A stretch of DNA of 7,939 bases from Alphaproteobacteria bacterium (GTDB lineage: Bacteria > Pseudomonadota > Alphaproteobacteria > SHVP01), in assembly GCA_026421105.1 (NCBI GenBank), contig JAPKDI010000046.1, forward strand, positions 1 through 7,939. The letters run 5' to 3'. Of this stretch, positions 1-6,489 are shown piece by piece (positions within the stretch are counted from its first letter, which is position 1; every line of letters starts with the position of its first letter). Made by a program: the position numbers and the translations under genes. The notes below the pieces were generated by a model, which ran no database searches, was not told the origin of the DNA, and saw only the letters and a list, made by a program, of their open reading frames with translations.

Positions 1-41
1 AAAGCCGCCGGTGCGAGAGCACCTAGCAACAGTTTTTTCAC
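1..41 (-). CDS. N-terminus of an exported protein (truncated by window edge)
   Basis: Reading leftwards from 41, a GTG start is followed by codons for K-K-L-L-L-G-A-L-A-P-A-A and then the window ends. Two lysines followed by a Leu/Ala-rich stretch are typical of the start of a Sec signal peptide. The start is supported by a strong Shine-Dalgarno sequence, AGGGAGGAG (55-47), 5 nt before the GTG. The gene lies beyond the terminator of the TRAP operon, so it is probably a separate transcription unit, and its upstream region holds two palindromes. A second solute-binding protein or another periplasmic protein would fit, but 13 codons cannot identify the product. The start and the export signal are seen in the sequence; identity is unknown. 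Confidence 0.6.
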   Translation of the reverse strand, partial: MKKLLLGALAPAA

Positions 42-77
42 AGTAACTCCTCCCTGTGTTCGATTGACCGGCCAGAC

Positions 78-92
78 CCGGTTTCAAACCGG
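78..92. promoter_or_regulatory. Perfect 15-bp palindrome, candidate operator
   Basis: CCGGTTTCAAACCGG has perfect 7-bp arms around a single central base. It lies 37 nt upstream of the GTG start at 41. No T-run follows on either strand, so it is not a typical terminator. A one-base centre is more typical of a dimeric repressor site than of an RNA hairpin, because an RNA stem cannot close a one-base loop without opening pairs. The function is inferred; no regulator gene is visible in the window. Confidence 0.4.
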
Positions 93-145
93 ACACCGAC
101 CCGCCTGCAGCCTTGTGGCCGCAATCGTTGGCTATGCTACTTTAT

Positions 146-162
146 TGTACGTACCAGGTACA
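146..162. promoter_or_regulatory. Nested GTAC palindromes, candidate operator
   Basis: TGTACGTACCAGGTACA contains the perfect 11-bp palindrome GTACCAGGTAC (151-161) and the 8-bp palindrome GTACGTAC (147-154). Its outer TGTAC and GTACA ends are also inverted repeats of each other. The site is about 105 nt upstream of the truncated exported-protein gene and beyond the terminator of the neighbouring operon. It is therefore most likely part of that gene's control region. The AC/GT spacing recalls GntR-type operators, but this is a resemblance only. Confidence 0.35.
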
Positions 163-186
163 CAGAGGTAGACCTCAAGAATAGGC

Positions 187-219
187 AAAAAAAGGGCCCC
201 GACGCGATTGCCGAGGCCC
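187..219 (-). terminator. Rho-independent terminator of the TRAP operon
   Basis: On the minus strand an 8-bp stem, GGGCCTCG pairing with CGGGGCCC (one G-U wobble), encloses a 10-nt loop and is followed directly by seven T residues (193-187). It starts 24 nt after the dctP stop codon, which is the expected place for the end of this leftward operon. There is no matching T-run on the plus strand, so it should act in one direction only. Confidence 0.88.
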
Positions 220-243
220 ATATCTCAACCGTGACGAGTGATC

Positions 244-1332
244 TTAGCTCGTAGGTGCGGTCAGGCCGTTGATCTTACCGATCGTGTTGTTGAAATCGAT
301 AGCGCAGTCATTACCGCAACGCCCTGCCCATTTCGGCAGAACGGTATCAAGCATAATCTGCCGCAAAAGCTTCAGGTCAGCATCGGAAGGATCGACCCTA
401 ACCATTCCGCCCGGCGTACCTTCAGGGCACGGACCGGTGGTGTTGCAGTTGATGCCCATCTCGCCTTCGCTGCGATTCAGCGCCCACATCTCGTCTTCGT
501 GGGATTGCATCTGCCCCTCAATGATTTGGCGCACGTCGGCGTCCAACCCATTCCAAGCTTCGATGTTCACAACCAAGATGCCCGAAGCGAAGTTGATCGG
601 CAGGGTGTAAAGGTACTTCGCACCTTCGTACCATTTGGCCGAGTAACCACCGAGCGTACCGGTGATGGCGCAATCGATGACGCCCTTCTGCAACCCCTGC
701 TGCACTTCGCCAAACGACATCGGAATACCTGAGGCACCAAGGGCGCCCAAGAAGTCCGACTGCGAAATGCCGGAGCTACGAACCTTGCGGCCCTTCATGT
801 CGGCCAGATTCTTCACTTCGTCGCGGCAATACAGAATTTGCGCCTGGAACGACTGCATCGTAAGAATCTTCAGACCGAAGTTCTCCTCGTAGTACCTCTC
901 AAGGGTCGGACGGAACGCCATCGTTACCTTGTAAAAATCGTCGATCGTCGGTGACATGCCGGCCAAATCGGTCACATCGTTGATCGCCGCTTCACCCGAA
1001 ACGTGACCAAGTTGGAACGTTGCAAACTGAGTTTGTCCACGCTGGGCAAGACGGAAACCTTCCGGACCCTTAAGGCCCATTTCGTTCCAGCCTTTGAAGT
1101 TCACTTTGACTTTGCCGCCGGTCAGTTCTGAAATTGTTTTGGTCCAGAACGGCGTTTGGATATCACGGAACTGCGTCGTCACACTGACGTTGCCGATGAC
1201 ACTGATTTCCGTTGCCGGAATCACGCCGTCAGGCTTTTCTTTGGACGCATGACCGGCAGCAAGAGCTGCGGTCGCACTAGCGGCAACAATGGCCCCAGCC
1301 GCAACCGCGCCAATAAGCTGATTTCTAAACAT
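244..1332 (-). CDS. dctP: TRAP transporter solute-binding protein (DctP family)
   Basis: This is the periplasmic receptor of a tripartite ATP-independent transporter; it captures an organic acid and delivers it to the DctQM membrane complex. The 362-residue length is normal for the family. Residues 1 to about 25 form a Sec signal peptide (hydrophobic Ala-rich core, likely cleavage after A-L-A at 23-25). The typical DctP core segment is present: D-M-K-G-R-K-V-R-S-S-G around 178-188, with R185 at the position that usually salt-bridges the substrate carboxylate. It is followed by the G-E-V-Q-Q-G-L-Q-K-G-V-I-D segment (208-220). The ATG is preceded by GAGGGAG (1344-1338), 5 nt away. The gene is last in the operon, 82 nt after dctM and just before the terminator. 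An unusual point is six cysteines in the mature protein (169, 221, 296, 302, 339, 343), four of them in the C-terminal part. The ligand cannot be read from sequence, although R185 suggests a carboxylate. Confidence 0.93.
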   Translation of the reverse strand: MFRNQLIGAVAAGAIVAASATAALAAGHASKEKPDGVIPATEISVIGNVSVTTQFRDIQTPFWTKTISELTGGKVKVNFKGWNEMGLKGPEGFRLAQRGQTQFATFQLGHVSGEAAINDVTDLAGMSPTIDDFYKVTMAFRPTLERYYEENFGLKILTMQSFQAQILYCRDEVKNLADMKGRKVRSSGISQSDFLGALGASGIPMSFGEVQQGLQKGVIDCAITGTLGGYSAKWYEGAKYLYTLPINFASGILVVNIEAWNGLDADVRQIIEGQMQSHEDEMWALNRSEGEMGINCNTTGPCPEGTPGGMVRVDPSDADLKLLRQIMLDTVLPKWAGRCGNDCAIDFNNTIGKINGLTAPTS

Positions 1333-1414
1333 AGATTCTCCCTCGTTTGCTCAAAAAGGCCCTGCACCGGCACGACCCGTCTTGCTCATATGGACCCCGG
1401 CGAGCCCATTAAAC

Positions 1415-2698
1415 TCAATTAAACACGCTCGGAAGCCACAATGCCATCTGCGGAAAAGCCAACAGAAACAGCATCATGACGATCATCATAATCAAAAACG
1501 GGAGCGAGCCAAGCACGACATCCCGGAACGGTCCCTTGCCGCGAACCGCTTGCACAACAAACAGGTTCACCCCAATTGGCGGCGTGATTAAGGCCGCCTC
1601 GATCAAGATCATGAACAGGACACCGAACCAGACCTGATCAAAACCTAGAGCAATAATGACAGGCACGACGATGGGCGTTGTCGCGATCATCAGCGACAGG
1701 GTTTCCATGAACATCCCCAACACCAGGTAGAACGCGATAATCGCGATCATTGCCCAGGTCGGGTTGATGTTGAGGCCTTCCATGAAGTTACTGACAAAGG
1801 CCGTAACGCCAATCGACTGCAGCACGAAGTTCAAAAAGAATGCGATGACTACGATTAACGTCACCATCGCTGTCGTCCGCATCGTTCCTTCGAACGCCGT
1901 CAGCAAGACCGTGCGGTTGATCCGTTTTCGGTACATCCCGAAGAGCACTGATGCCACGACACCCAGAGAGGCCGCTTCAGTTGGCGTCGCCAAGCCGGCG
2001 TAAATCGAGCCGACAACAACCACGAACAGAAGAATCGGCGGCAACAGGTGCTTCAGCGCCTTGATCCGTTCATCCCACGACGAAGACTCACGGGTACCGC
2101 TCAACGATGGCTTGATCACGCAAGCCAAAAAGATCGCCAGCGAAAACATTACCGCCAGCAAAAACCCCGGAATAATCGCTGCCAAATAGAGATCGTTGAC
2201 CGATGTATCCGTCAGCACCGCATAGATGATCATGTTGATGCTGGGCGGTATCAGAATGCCGAGCGTTCCGCCCGCGGCCAACGAACCCAGAAACAACGGT
2301 GGGCTGTATTTATGCTTTTCAATGTTGGGAATGGAGACGGTACCGATGGTGGCCGCGGTCGCCACCGACGACCCGGATGTCGCCGCAAAGAGCGCACTCG
2401 ACGCAACGTTCGTGTGCATCAGCCCGCCCGGTATCCAATTCACCCAGCGGTCCAGCGCGCGAAACATGTCAGAGGCAATCCCGGTCCGAAGCAGGATTTC
2501 ACCCATCAAGATGAACAGCGGTACTGCGACGAGTATGAATTCGGTACTCGCCGACCAAGTGATGTCGCCCAGCGCGGGCAGCAGTGGAATGAAAGAGAAC
2601 GTCTCGCCTAGAAAGATCGCGAGCACGCCCAAGATCGCCGCGACATAAATACCAAGTGCGGCCAGAATTAGAAGAAGGCCCAATGCAAGAGCAGCCAT
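1415..2698 (-). CDS. dctM: TRAP transporter large permease (DctM family)
   Basis: This is the inner-membrane sodium-dependent transport subunit that moves the substrate handed over by DctP. The protein has 427 residues, the usual length, and is almost entirely hydrophobic, with about a dozen membrane segments. Family hallmarks are visible in order: S-G-S-S-V-A-T-A-A-T-I-G (108-119), G-I-L-I-P-P-S-I (147-154), L-A-T-P-T-E-A-A-S-L-G (236-246) and T-P-P-I-G-V-N-L-F (372-380). These belong to the repeated hairpin elements of the transport domain. The start codon overlaps the dctQ stop as TGATG, so translation of the two membrane subunits is probably coupled. The stop codon sits exactly between two copies of a 7-bp direct repeat. 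The family call is firm; substrate specificity lies in DctP. Confidence 0.95.
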   Translation of the reverse strand: MAALALGLLLILAALGIYVAAILGVLAIFLGETFSFIPLLPALGDITWSASTEFILVAVPLFILMGEILLRTGIASDMFRALDRWVNWIPGGLMHTNVASSALFAATSGSSVATAATIGTVSIPNIEKHKYSPPLFLGSLAAGGTLGILIPPSINMIIYAVLTDTSVNDLYLAAIIPGFLLAVMFSLAIFLACVIKPSLSGTRESSSWDERIKALKHLLPPILLFVVVVGSIYAGLATPTEAASLGVVASVLFGMYRKRINRTVLLTAFEGTMRTTAMVTLIVVIAFFLNFVLQSIGVTAFVSNFMEGLNINPTWAMIAIIAFYLVLGMFMETLSLMIATTPIVVPVIIALGFDQVWFGVLFMILIEAALITPPIGVNLFVVQAVRGKGPFRDVVLGSLPFLIMMIVMMLFLLAFPQMALWLPSVFN

Positions 2699-3339
2699 CA
2701 GGAAGCGCCTCCGCTCGCCGGTGGTTCGTTTTCTCTCACGATATCCAGTGTATCCTGGAGCTCGGCTTCGCCCTCACGTTGCTCAAGCCCAATCAACGCC
2801 GTCAGGCCCGCAAGATCTCCGCGCCCAAAACTATAAAGCCCGCGCAGCATATAAATCACACAAACAAAAGCGAACCACGACAGCCCAAGTGCCCAGAACG
2901 ATTGCGGAAGAACCAGCGGCACCGCCAAATCGGACACCGATACCGCGCCCCAGTTACCGGGGCCAGGTAGGCCAAAGCTTTCGATCGTTAGTGACCAGGC
3001 GTAAAACGCCAGGATGACCGACAACATGGTCAACATGCCAAGAGCAATAAGATCCAGAATGGCGCGCCCGATTTTCGGAAAACGCGCGTAAATCACGTCA
3101 ATGCGAATGTGGGTTTTGGTCGTCAGCGCAAACGAGAACGAGAACGCAACCGTCACCGCATAGAAATATATCGTGATCTCAAAGCTCTCGAACAGATTGT
3201 CGTTGAAAACGTTCCGCGCAAAGACATCCAGTGAGACCAACACGGCGCAAAACAAGATGGCGCCGCCGGAAGCCCACGCGAAATAGCGCGAAAGGCGCTC
3301 TAAGATGCCCTCGCGCTGGCCGTCAGTTGGTTCTGCCAA
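2698..3339 (-). CDS. dctQ: TRAP transporter small permease (DctQ family)
   Basis: This is the four-helix membrane subunit that partners DctM and docks the loaded DctP. The protein has 213 residues, with hydrophobic segments at about 22-42, 52-74, 94-118 and 145-166. The F-A-R-N-V-F motif (40-45) at the end of the first helix is characteristic of DctQ. A hydrophilic, acidic tail of about 40 residues follows the last helix and is longer than in many DctQ proteins. The start is a TTG codon, chosen because AGGGAG lies 8 nt upstream and no in-frame ATG occurs before the third membrane segment. The 3' end overlaps the dctM ATG as TGATG. The rare start codon may keep levels of this subunit low, which is inference. 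Confidence 0.9.
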   Translation of the reverse strand: MAEPTDGQREGILERLSRYFAWASGGAILFCAVLVSLDVFARNVFNDNLFESFEITIYFYAVTVAFSFSFALTTKTHIRIDVIYARFPKIGRAILDLIALGMLTMLSVILAFYAWSLTIESFGLPGPGNWGAVSVSDLAVPLVLPQSFWALGLSWFAFVCVIYMLRGLYSFGRGDLAGLTALIGLEQREGEAELQDTLDIVRENEPPASGGAS

Positions 3340-3398
3340 ACCTTACGCTCCCTAAAGATGTCCGCCATCTAACGCGACGGTACTACCTGCATGCTTTA

Positions 3399-3426
3399 AC
3401 TATGCATTCCGGTAAACTGGTGTCAA
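3399..3426 (-). promoter_or_regulatory. Candidate internal promoter for dctQMP
   Basis: On the minus strand a perfect -35 hexamer TTGACA (3426-3421) is followed, after 16 nt, by CATAGT (3404-3399), which matches four of six bases of the sigma-70 -10 consensus. It lies in the 103-nt gap between the FAH stop and the dctQ start. An inverted repeat TGCAT-N9-ATGCA (3388-3406) overlaps the -10 region and could be an operator. The promoter would allow the transporter to be made independently of the two upstream hydrolases. This is based on motif matching only. Confidence 0.4.
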
Positions 3427-3442
3427 TTGATTGTCGAGCCAA

Positions 3443-4285
3443 TCACGCCGCGACCACGACGGAATGTTGCAGGACACCGATGCCGGCTACCTCAACCTCT
3501 ATCACGTCGCCGGCGTTCATATAGATCGGCGGTTTTCGCGCTGTGCCAACACCACTGGGCGTCCCCGTGCTGATGACATCACCCGGGCGCAGGTCGGTCC
3601 ACGCCGAGATATAGGCCAGCATTTCCGGGATAGAATAGGTCAGCTCGTCGAGGCGGCCCTCTTGCATCATCCGTCCGTTGAGCCGCGTCTCAAGACGAAT
3701 GTCGTGCGGCGCCGGCATATCGTCGGCTGGCACCAACCAAGGCCCTATCCCACCTGACCCTGGAAAATTCTTCCCCGCGATAAGGTTCTGGGCCTGAAAA
3801 TCGCGCACCGAGGCATCCATAAAGCAGGTATAGCCGACGACGTGATCCATCGCGTCCGCCTCGGCTATGTTGCGACCGGCCTTGCCGATAACCAGGGCAA
3901 TCTCACCTTCATAGTCAAAGGCATCCGACACGCTGGGTTTGATCAGATCACCGCGATGCCCCACCAAGGTGTCGTTCAGCCGCACGAACACGGTTGGGTA
4001 AGGGTCCTTGTCCTTCCCCATCTCGACGCGATGGGGCTCATAGTTCAATCCAATGCACACCACCTTGCCGGGTGACGGGATCGTCGGCAGAAATACGATG
4101 TCATCAATTGTGTAGTCGGCGGCAAGCCCAGTGGCGGCCTTGGCAAGCCCCGCCAAGTCATCAGCAGCGATCGCCGACGCCAGGTTGGAATAGTGGACAC
4201 GATCGGTCAAATCGATGACGCCTGCTCCATCTGCAACACCAAAACGCGGGCGGTCATCATTCGCTCGGAATGAACACAAGCGCAT
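3443..4285 (-). CDS. Fumarylacetoacetate hydrolase (FAH) family protein
   Basis: FAH-superfamily enzymes cleave C-C bonds of beta-diketo acids (fumarylacetoacetate, acylpyruvates, fumarylpyruvate) or act as hydratases or decarboxylases on 2-oxo acids, using Mg2+ or Mn2+. From the ATG at 4285 the protein has 280 residues, typical of the bacterial two-part form. It has a short N-terminal domain (1 to about 65) and a catalytic domain beginning at P-S-P-G-K-V-V-C-I-G-L-N-Y (70-82). Metal ligands are visible as E126 and E128 (D-Y-E-G-E-I-A) and D157 (F-M-D-A-S). H85, K172 in A-G-K-N-F, and the closing S-T-G-T-P-S-G-V-G (239-247) are also conserved. An in-frame ATG 48 nt further upstream exists, but I prefer 4285: it forms a TGATG overlap with the preceding gene, and M-R-L-C-S-F is a normal family start. 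The second gene of the operon, it probably acts on an intermediate derived from the imported acid. The exact substrate is not determinable. Confidence 0.9.
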   Translation of the reverse strand: MRLCSFRANDDRPRFGVADGAGVIDLTDRVHYSNLASAIAADDLAGLAKAATGLAADYTIDDIVFLPTIPSPGKVVCIGLNYEPHRVEMGKDKDPYPTVFVRLNDTLVGHRGDLIKPSVSDAFDYEGEIALVIGKAGRNIAEADAMDHVVGYTCFMDASVRDFQAQNLIAGKNFPGSGGIGPWLVPADDMPAPHDIRLETRLNGRMMQEGRLDELTYSIPEMLAYISAWTDLRPGDVISTGTPSGVGTARKPPIYMNAGDVIEVEVAGIGVLQHSVVVAA

Positions 4286-5514
4286 CAGTAAAACTCGACC
4301 AAGTCGCGCGGCACCTCGTGCAACAACCGGCAACCGTTCTCCGTCACGATCACCGAATCCTCAAGATGGAAGCTGCCCAGGTCCACATCGCGGTAGAACA
4401 CCTCGGTATTCACAACCATGTCTTTCTCGAGCACGAACCCATTCTGTAAACTATCACCGGCGGGAAACTCAAAGACTTCAAGTCCAAGCCCGTGAGTCGT
4501 GACCGAGGTCAACTCACCGCGCAAACCGTGTGCCGCGATAGTGGTGCGGACGAGCTGCCGTAAATCTTGGGTATGGACGCCGGGTTTGATTGCGTCTTCA
4601 ACCGCCTCAAGGGCCGTGACGACCGCTTTATGACGCTTGCGCTGCTCCGGCGTTGCATTGCCGACCACGGCGGTGCGCGCCAAGTCCATGTGGTAGGCCC
4701 GATAGGTGCCCAGGCAGTCCAACACGACCGCCTCGCCGTCATTCAAACGGTGCCCATCGACCGACGGCAAGCTAAAGCTCGACCCGTCGCCCGAGCCAAA
4801 CATCATCCCGCGGTCTCCCAAGTGCCGCGCATCGGATTCAACCAATGTTCGGCGATAGATCTGGGTAAGATCGTACTCCACCATTCCGGCACGGCCGCCG
4901 TCGATCACCGCCTCCAACGCGGCCGCGTTGATTTGCGCGCCGCGTGTCAGCACCGCGACCTCATTAACGGTTTTGACCACACGAATGCGCCGCATGACCT
5001 GAAGCACGTCGGCAATTCCGGCGTTACCACCAATCTGAGCACTCTCCAGCATCCTGCAAAGTCGAGCGTCGTCGCAGCCGATACGCGCCCCGCTCAAACC
5101 GCGCTCCTTCAACGTAGTCGTCACGGCATCCAAAAATGTGGGCTGTTGGATCGGCGCCAGCGTGTCGCGCACCGTTTTGAGCTTCTGGCGCAACGGTGTG
5201 TCTAAATGGCGCTCCAGGGTTTCCCCCATGAACGCCCCCACCGTGCTCCACGGGTTGCCAAATGGCCGAATGTCGTCAATCCAGGTGCCCGCCTCCACCA
5301 TGAACGGTAGGTCAAATTCCGGCAGCACCAGCGCGGGTGCATGGCTCGGGTCAGCTGGCAAAATCACGGCAGACGTGTAGTCCTCGAAATGGCCGAGCAT
5401 GAACTCCGACGCCAGCCCGCTGCCATAAATGACATTAGTCGGGGTGGCCAAGACTACGGCATCAAGCCCTTCCTCGGCGAGCACTGCTCGCGCCCGCGAT
5501 AGGTTAAGCAGCAT
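4285..5514 (-). CDS. M24-family metallohydrolase (Xaa-Pro peptidase/creatinase type)
   Basis: This is the first gene of the leftward operon; it encodes a 409-residue cytosolic protein with a creatinase-type N-terminal domain (about 1-160) and a pita-bread catalytic domain (about 170-400). All five dinuclear metal ligands can be placed: D266, D277, H341, E371 and E385. Family relatives include aminopeptidase P, prolidase, creatinase and ectoine hydrolase, so cleavage of an amide or imide bond is the default guess. However, the histidine that normally follows the metal-binding His by seven residues (H361 in E. coli PepP) is F348 here. The position of the other active-site histidine, upstream of the first Asp ligand, aligns by eye with L249. 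Strict prolidase activity is therefore doubtful. The ATG has AAGGAG (5526-5521) 6 nt upstream. The stop overlaps the FAH start as TGATG, which suggests the two hydrolases act on the same pathway. Confidence 0.88.
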   Translation of the reverse strand: MLLNLSRARAVLAEEGLDAVVLATPTNVIYGSGLASEFMLGHFEDYTSAVILPADPSHAPALVLPEFDLPFMVEAGTWIDDIRPFGNPWSTVGAFMGETLERHLDTPLRQKLKTVRDTLAPIQQPTFLDAVTTTLKERGLSGARIGCDDARLCRMLESAQIGGNAGIADVLQVMRRIRVVKTVNEVAVLTRGAQINAAALEAVIDGGRAGMVEYDLTQIYRRTLVESDARHLGDRGMMFGSGDGSSFSLPSVDGHRLNDGEAVVLDCLGTYRAYHMDLARTAVVGNATPEQRKRHKAVVTALEAVEDAIKPGVHTQDLRQLVRTTIAAHGLRGELTSVTTHGLGLEVFEFPAGDSLQNGFVLEKDMVVNTEVFYRDVDLGSFHLEDSVIVTENGCRLLHEVPRDLVEFY

Positions 5515-5650
5515 CGTTCACTCCTTGTGTGACCCCAGAAGCCTCTTCAAACAGTACTTACTCTACCCACGCCGCCCGGCCGTGGCGACACCGGCTCCAG
5601 GCTTGCTGAGCGCCGGAACCTGGGCTACCAAGGTCGGGATTGGGGAGTGT

Positions 5651-5666
5651 GCGGACCGATGTCCGC
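5651..5666. promoter_or_regulatory. Perfect inverted repeat in the divergent intergenic region
   Basis: GCGGACCGATGTCCGC has perfect 6-bp arms around CGAT. It lies in the 255-nt region between the divergent starts at 5514 (minus) and 5770 (plus), 104 nt before the rightward gene and 137 nt before the leftward one. No T-run follows on either strand. It could be a shared operator for both transcription units or an RNA hairpin in the 5' leader of the rightward transcript. I found no convincing -35/-10 pair in this region. The rest of 5515-5769 shows no credible gene. Confidence 0.35.
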
Positions 5667-5769
5667 TCGAACAGACGCTAAAGGGCCGCGAGGAAACCCT
5701 TACTGACGGATTTCATCGTTTTGGCGGCCGTCCATGGCGCGGCGTTTGGCGGTAGTGGGAAGGGGCGAC

Positions 5770-6420
5770 ATGGCAACGACGAAAGAGGTCCTAGCGGCGG
5801 TTGAGCGCAAGCGCGGCTATTTGCTCACTTATCACCGCATGATCGGGTCATCCGACCCGGACCTGCTGGCAGCCTATGACAACTTTTACGAGAACCTCAC
5901 CCTCTCTCCACGGGCCTTCACCCCGCAACAGCGCGAACTCGTGTGGGCCGCCCTCCAAGTCGCTGCCGATGAAGAGCACGGCCACATTCATATGCGACGC
6001 GCCATCAAGGCTGGATTAGACGAAGGTATTCTCACGGACTCAATCGCGCTGGCTGGTGCTGCAGAAGCCCACCGCGCGCTATGGTTCGGCGCACATCACT
6101 GGAGCGAGTGGATTTCGGTCGAAACGGCGACCGATCGTTATTTGAAGATATGCGACGCTGCCCGTGGCGAAGTTGAGCCTGCGCTCGCAGAGATCATTCT
6201 GGCCATCTGCCACGGCGCCCGGCGCACATACCACGCCATGCGTATCCACCTCAAACGCGCTTTTGAAGCCGGCGCAACAGTGGCGCAAATGTCCGAAGGC
6301 CTGAGCTACATGTTGCTACCCTGCGGCGGGCCAACACTGATCGACGCGGTCGAGATTTGGGAGCAAGAAGCCGCCGCCGGCAATTGCCCATCGCCCTACG
6401 CTCCGGATGCCGCGCCATGA
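5770..6420 (+). CDS. Tandem carboxymuconolactone decarboxylase-like protein
   Basis: The 216-residue, all-helical protein resembles two copies of the CMD/AhpD-like fold. The first repeat is around 55-105, with E-H-G-H-I-H-M-R-R-A-I-K-A-G at 69-82. The second is around 138-195, with H-A-M-R-I-H-L-K-R-A-F-E-A-G at 155-168. The family is used for gamma-carboxymuconolactone decarboxylation and for peroxidase-linked redox chemistry. The redox type needs a C-x-x-C-x-x-x-H motif, but here the first repeat has D67, H70 and H74 and the second has T153, A156 and H160. Thiol redox activity is therefore unlikely, and a decarboxylase or hydrolase-like role is more plausible. I chose the ATG at 5770 because AAGGGG ends 4 nt before it; an in-frame ATG at 5734 has no such site. 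It faces away from the TRAP operon and is followed by an FAD enzyme, so a role in the same catabolic module is likely but inferred. Confidence 0.75.
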   Translation: MATTKEVLAAVERKRGYLLTYHRMIGSSDPDLLAAYDNFYENLTLSPRAFTPQQRELVWAALQVAADEEHGHIHMRRAIKAGLDEGILTDSIALAGAAEAHRALWFGAHHWSEWISVETATDRYLKICDAARGEVEPALAEIILAICHGARRTYHAMRIHLKRAFEAGATVAQMSEGLSYMLLPCGGPTLIDAVEIWEQEAAAGNCPSPYAPDAAP

Positions 6421-6485
6421 GCCCCCCTCTCCCCCGCCATCGGCGCAGCCCTCGGTCGCGCGCGGCGGGATTCTCGCACCGTTAG
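6417..6485 (+). other. Possible 22-codon leader ORF between the CMD-like and FAD genes
   Basis: An ATG overlapping the preceding stop as ATGA opens a frame of 22 codons that ends at TAG 6483-6485, only 4 nt before the ATG of the FAD enzyme. The predicted peptide is Arg/Pro/Ser-rich and resembles no family I know. The FAD gene itself has no clear Shine-Dalgarno sequence in the usual window. Ribosomes ending the CMD-like gene could therefore re-initiate here and again at 6490. It may equally be chance in a GC-rich gap; I give it as a possible coupling element, not as a proven gene. Confidence 0.25.
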
Positions 6486-6489
6486 CAAT

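Noticed and set aside
1333..1414. Possible promoter or attenuator between dctM and dctP
   Set aside because: TTGAGT and CATATG are 20 nt apart, too far for sigma-70. The G/C-rich stretch before TTTTT forms only a very short stem.
2048..2611. 187-codon plus-strand frame opposite dctM
   Set aside because: It is antisense to a firm membrane-protein gene. The product is a low-complexity Arg/Gln-rich sequence with no family resemblance.
4286..4333. Longer FAH-family start at 4333 adding 16 residues
   Set aside because: The extra residues are encoded inside the preceding M24 gene and are basic and Ala/Arg-rich. The ATG at 4285 forms a TGATG overlap and gives the usual family N-terminus.
4567..5205. 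212-codon plus-strand frame opposite the M24 gene
   Set aside because: It lies entirely within the complementary strand of a gene with all metal ligands conserved, and has no recognisable motif.
4285..5514. Idea that the M24 protein is the DMSP lyase DddP
   Set aside because: It is shorter than DddP as I remember it, and its N-terminus and metal-site context look like ordinary creatinase/prolidase relatives. I see no DddP-specific residues that would support the name.
5429..5755. 108-codon plus-strand frame crossing the divergent intergenic region
   Set aside because: It starts inside the antisense of the M24 gene, shows no motif, and has no convincing ribosome binding site.
5734..5769. Longer CMD-like start at 5734 adding 12 residues
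   Set aside because: No ribosome binding site precedes it, whereas AAGGGG lies 4 nt before the ATG at 5770.
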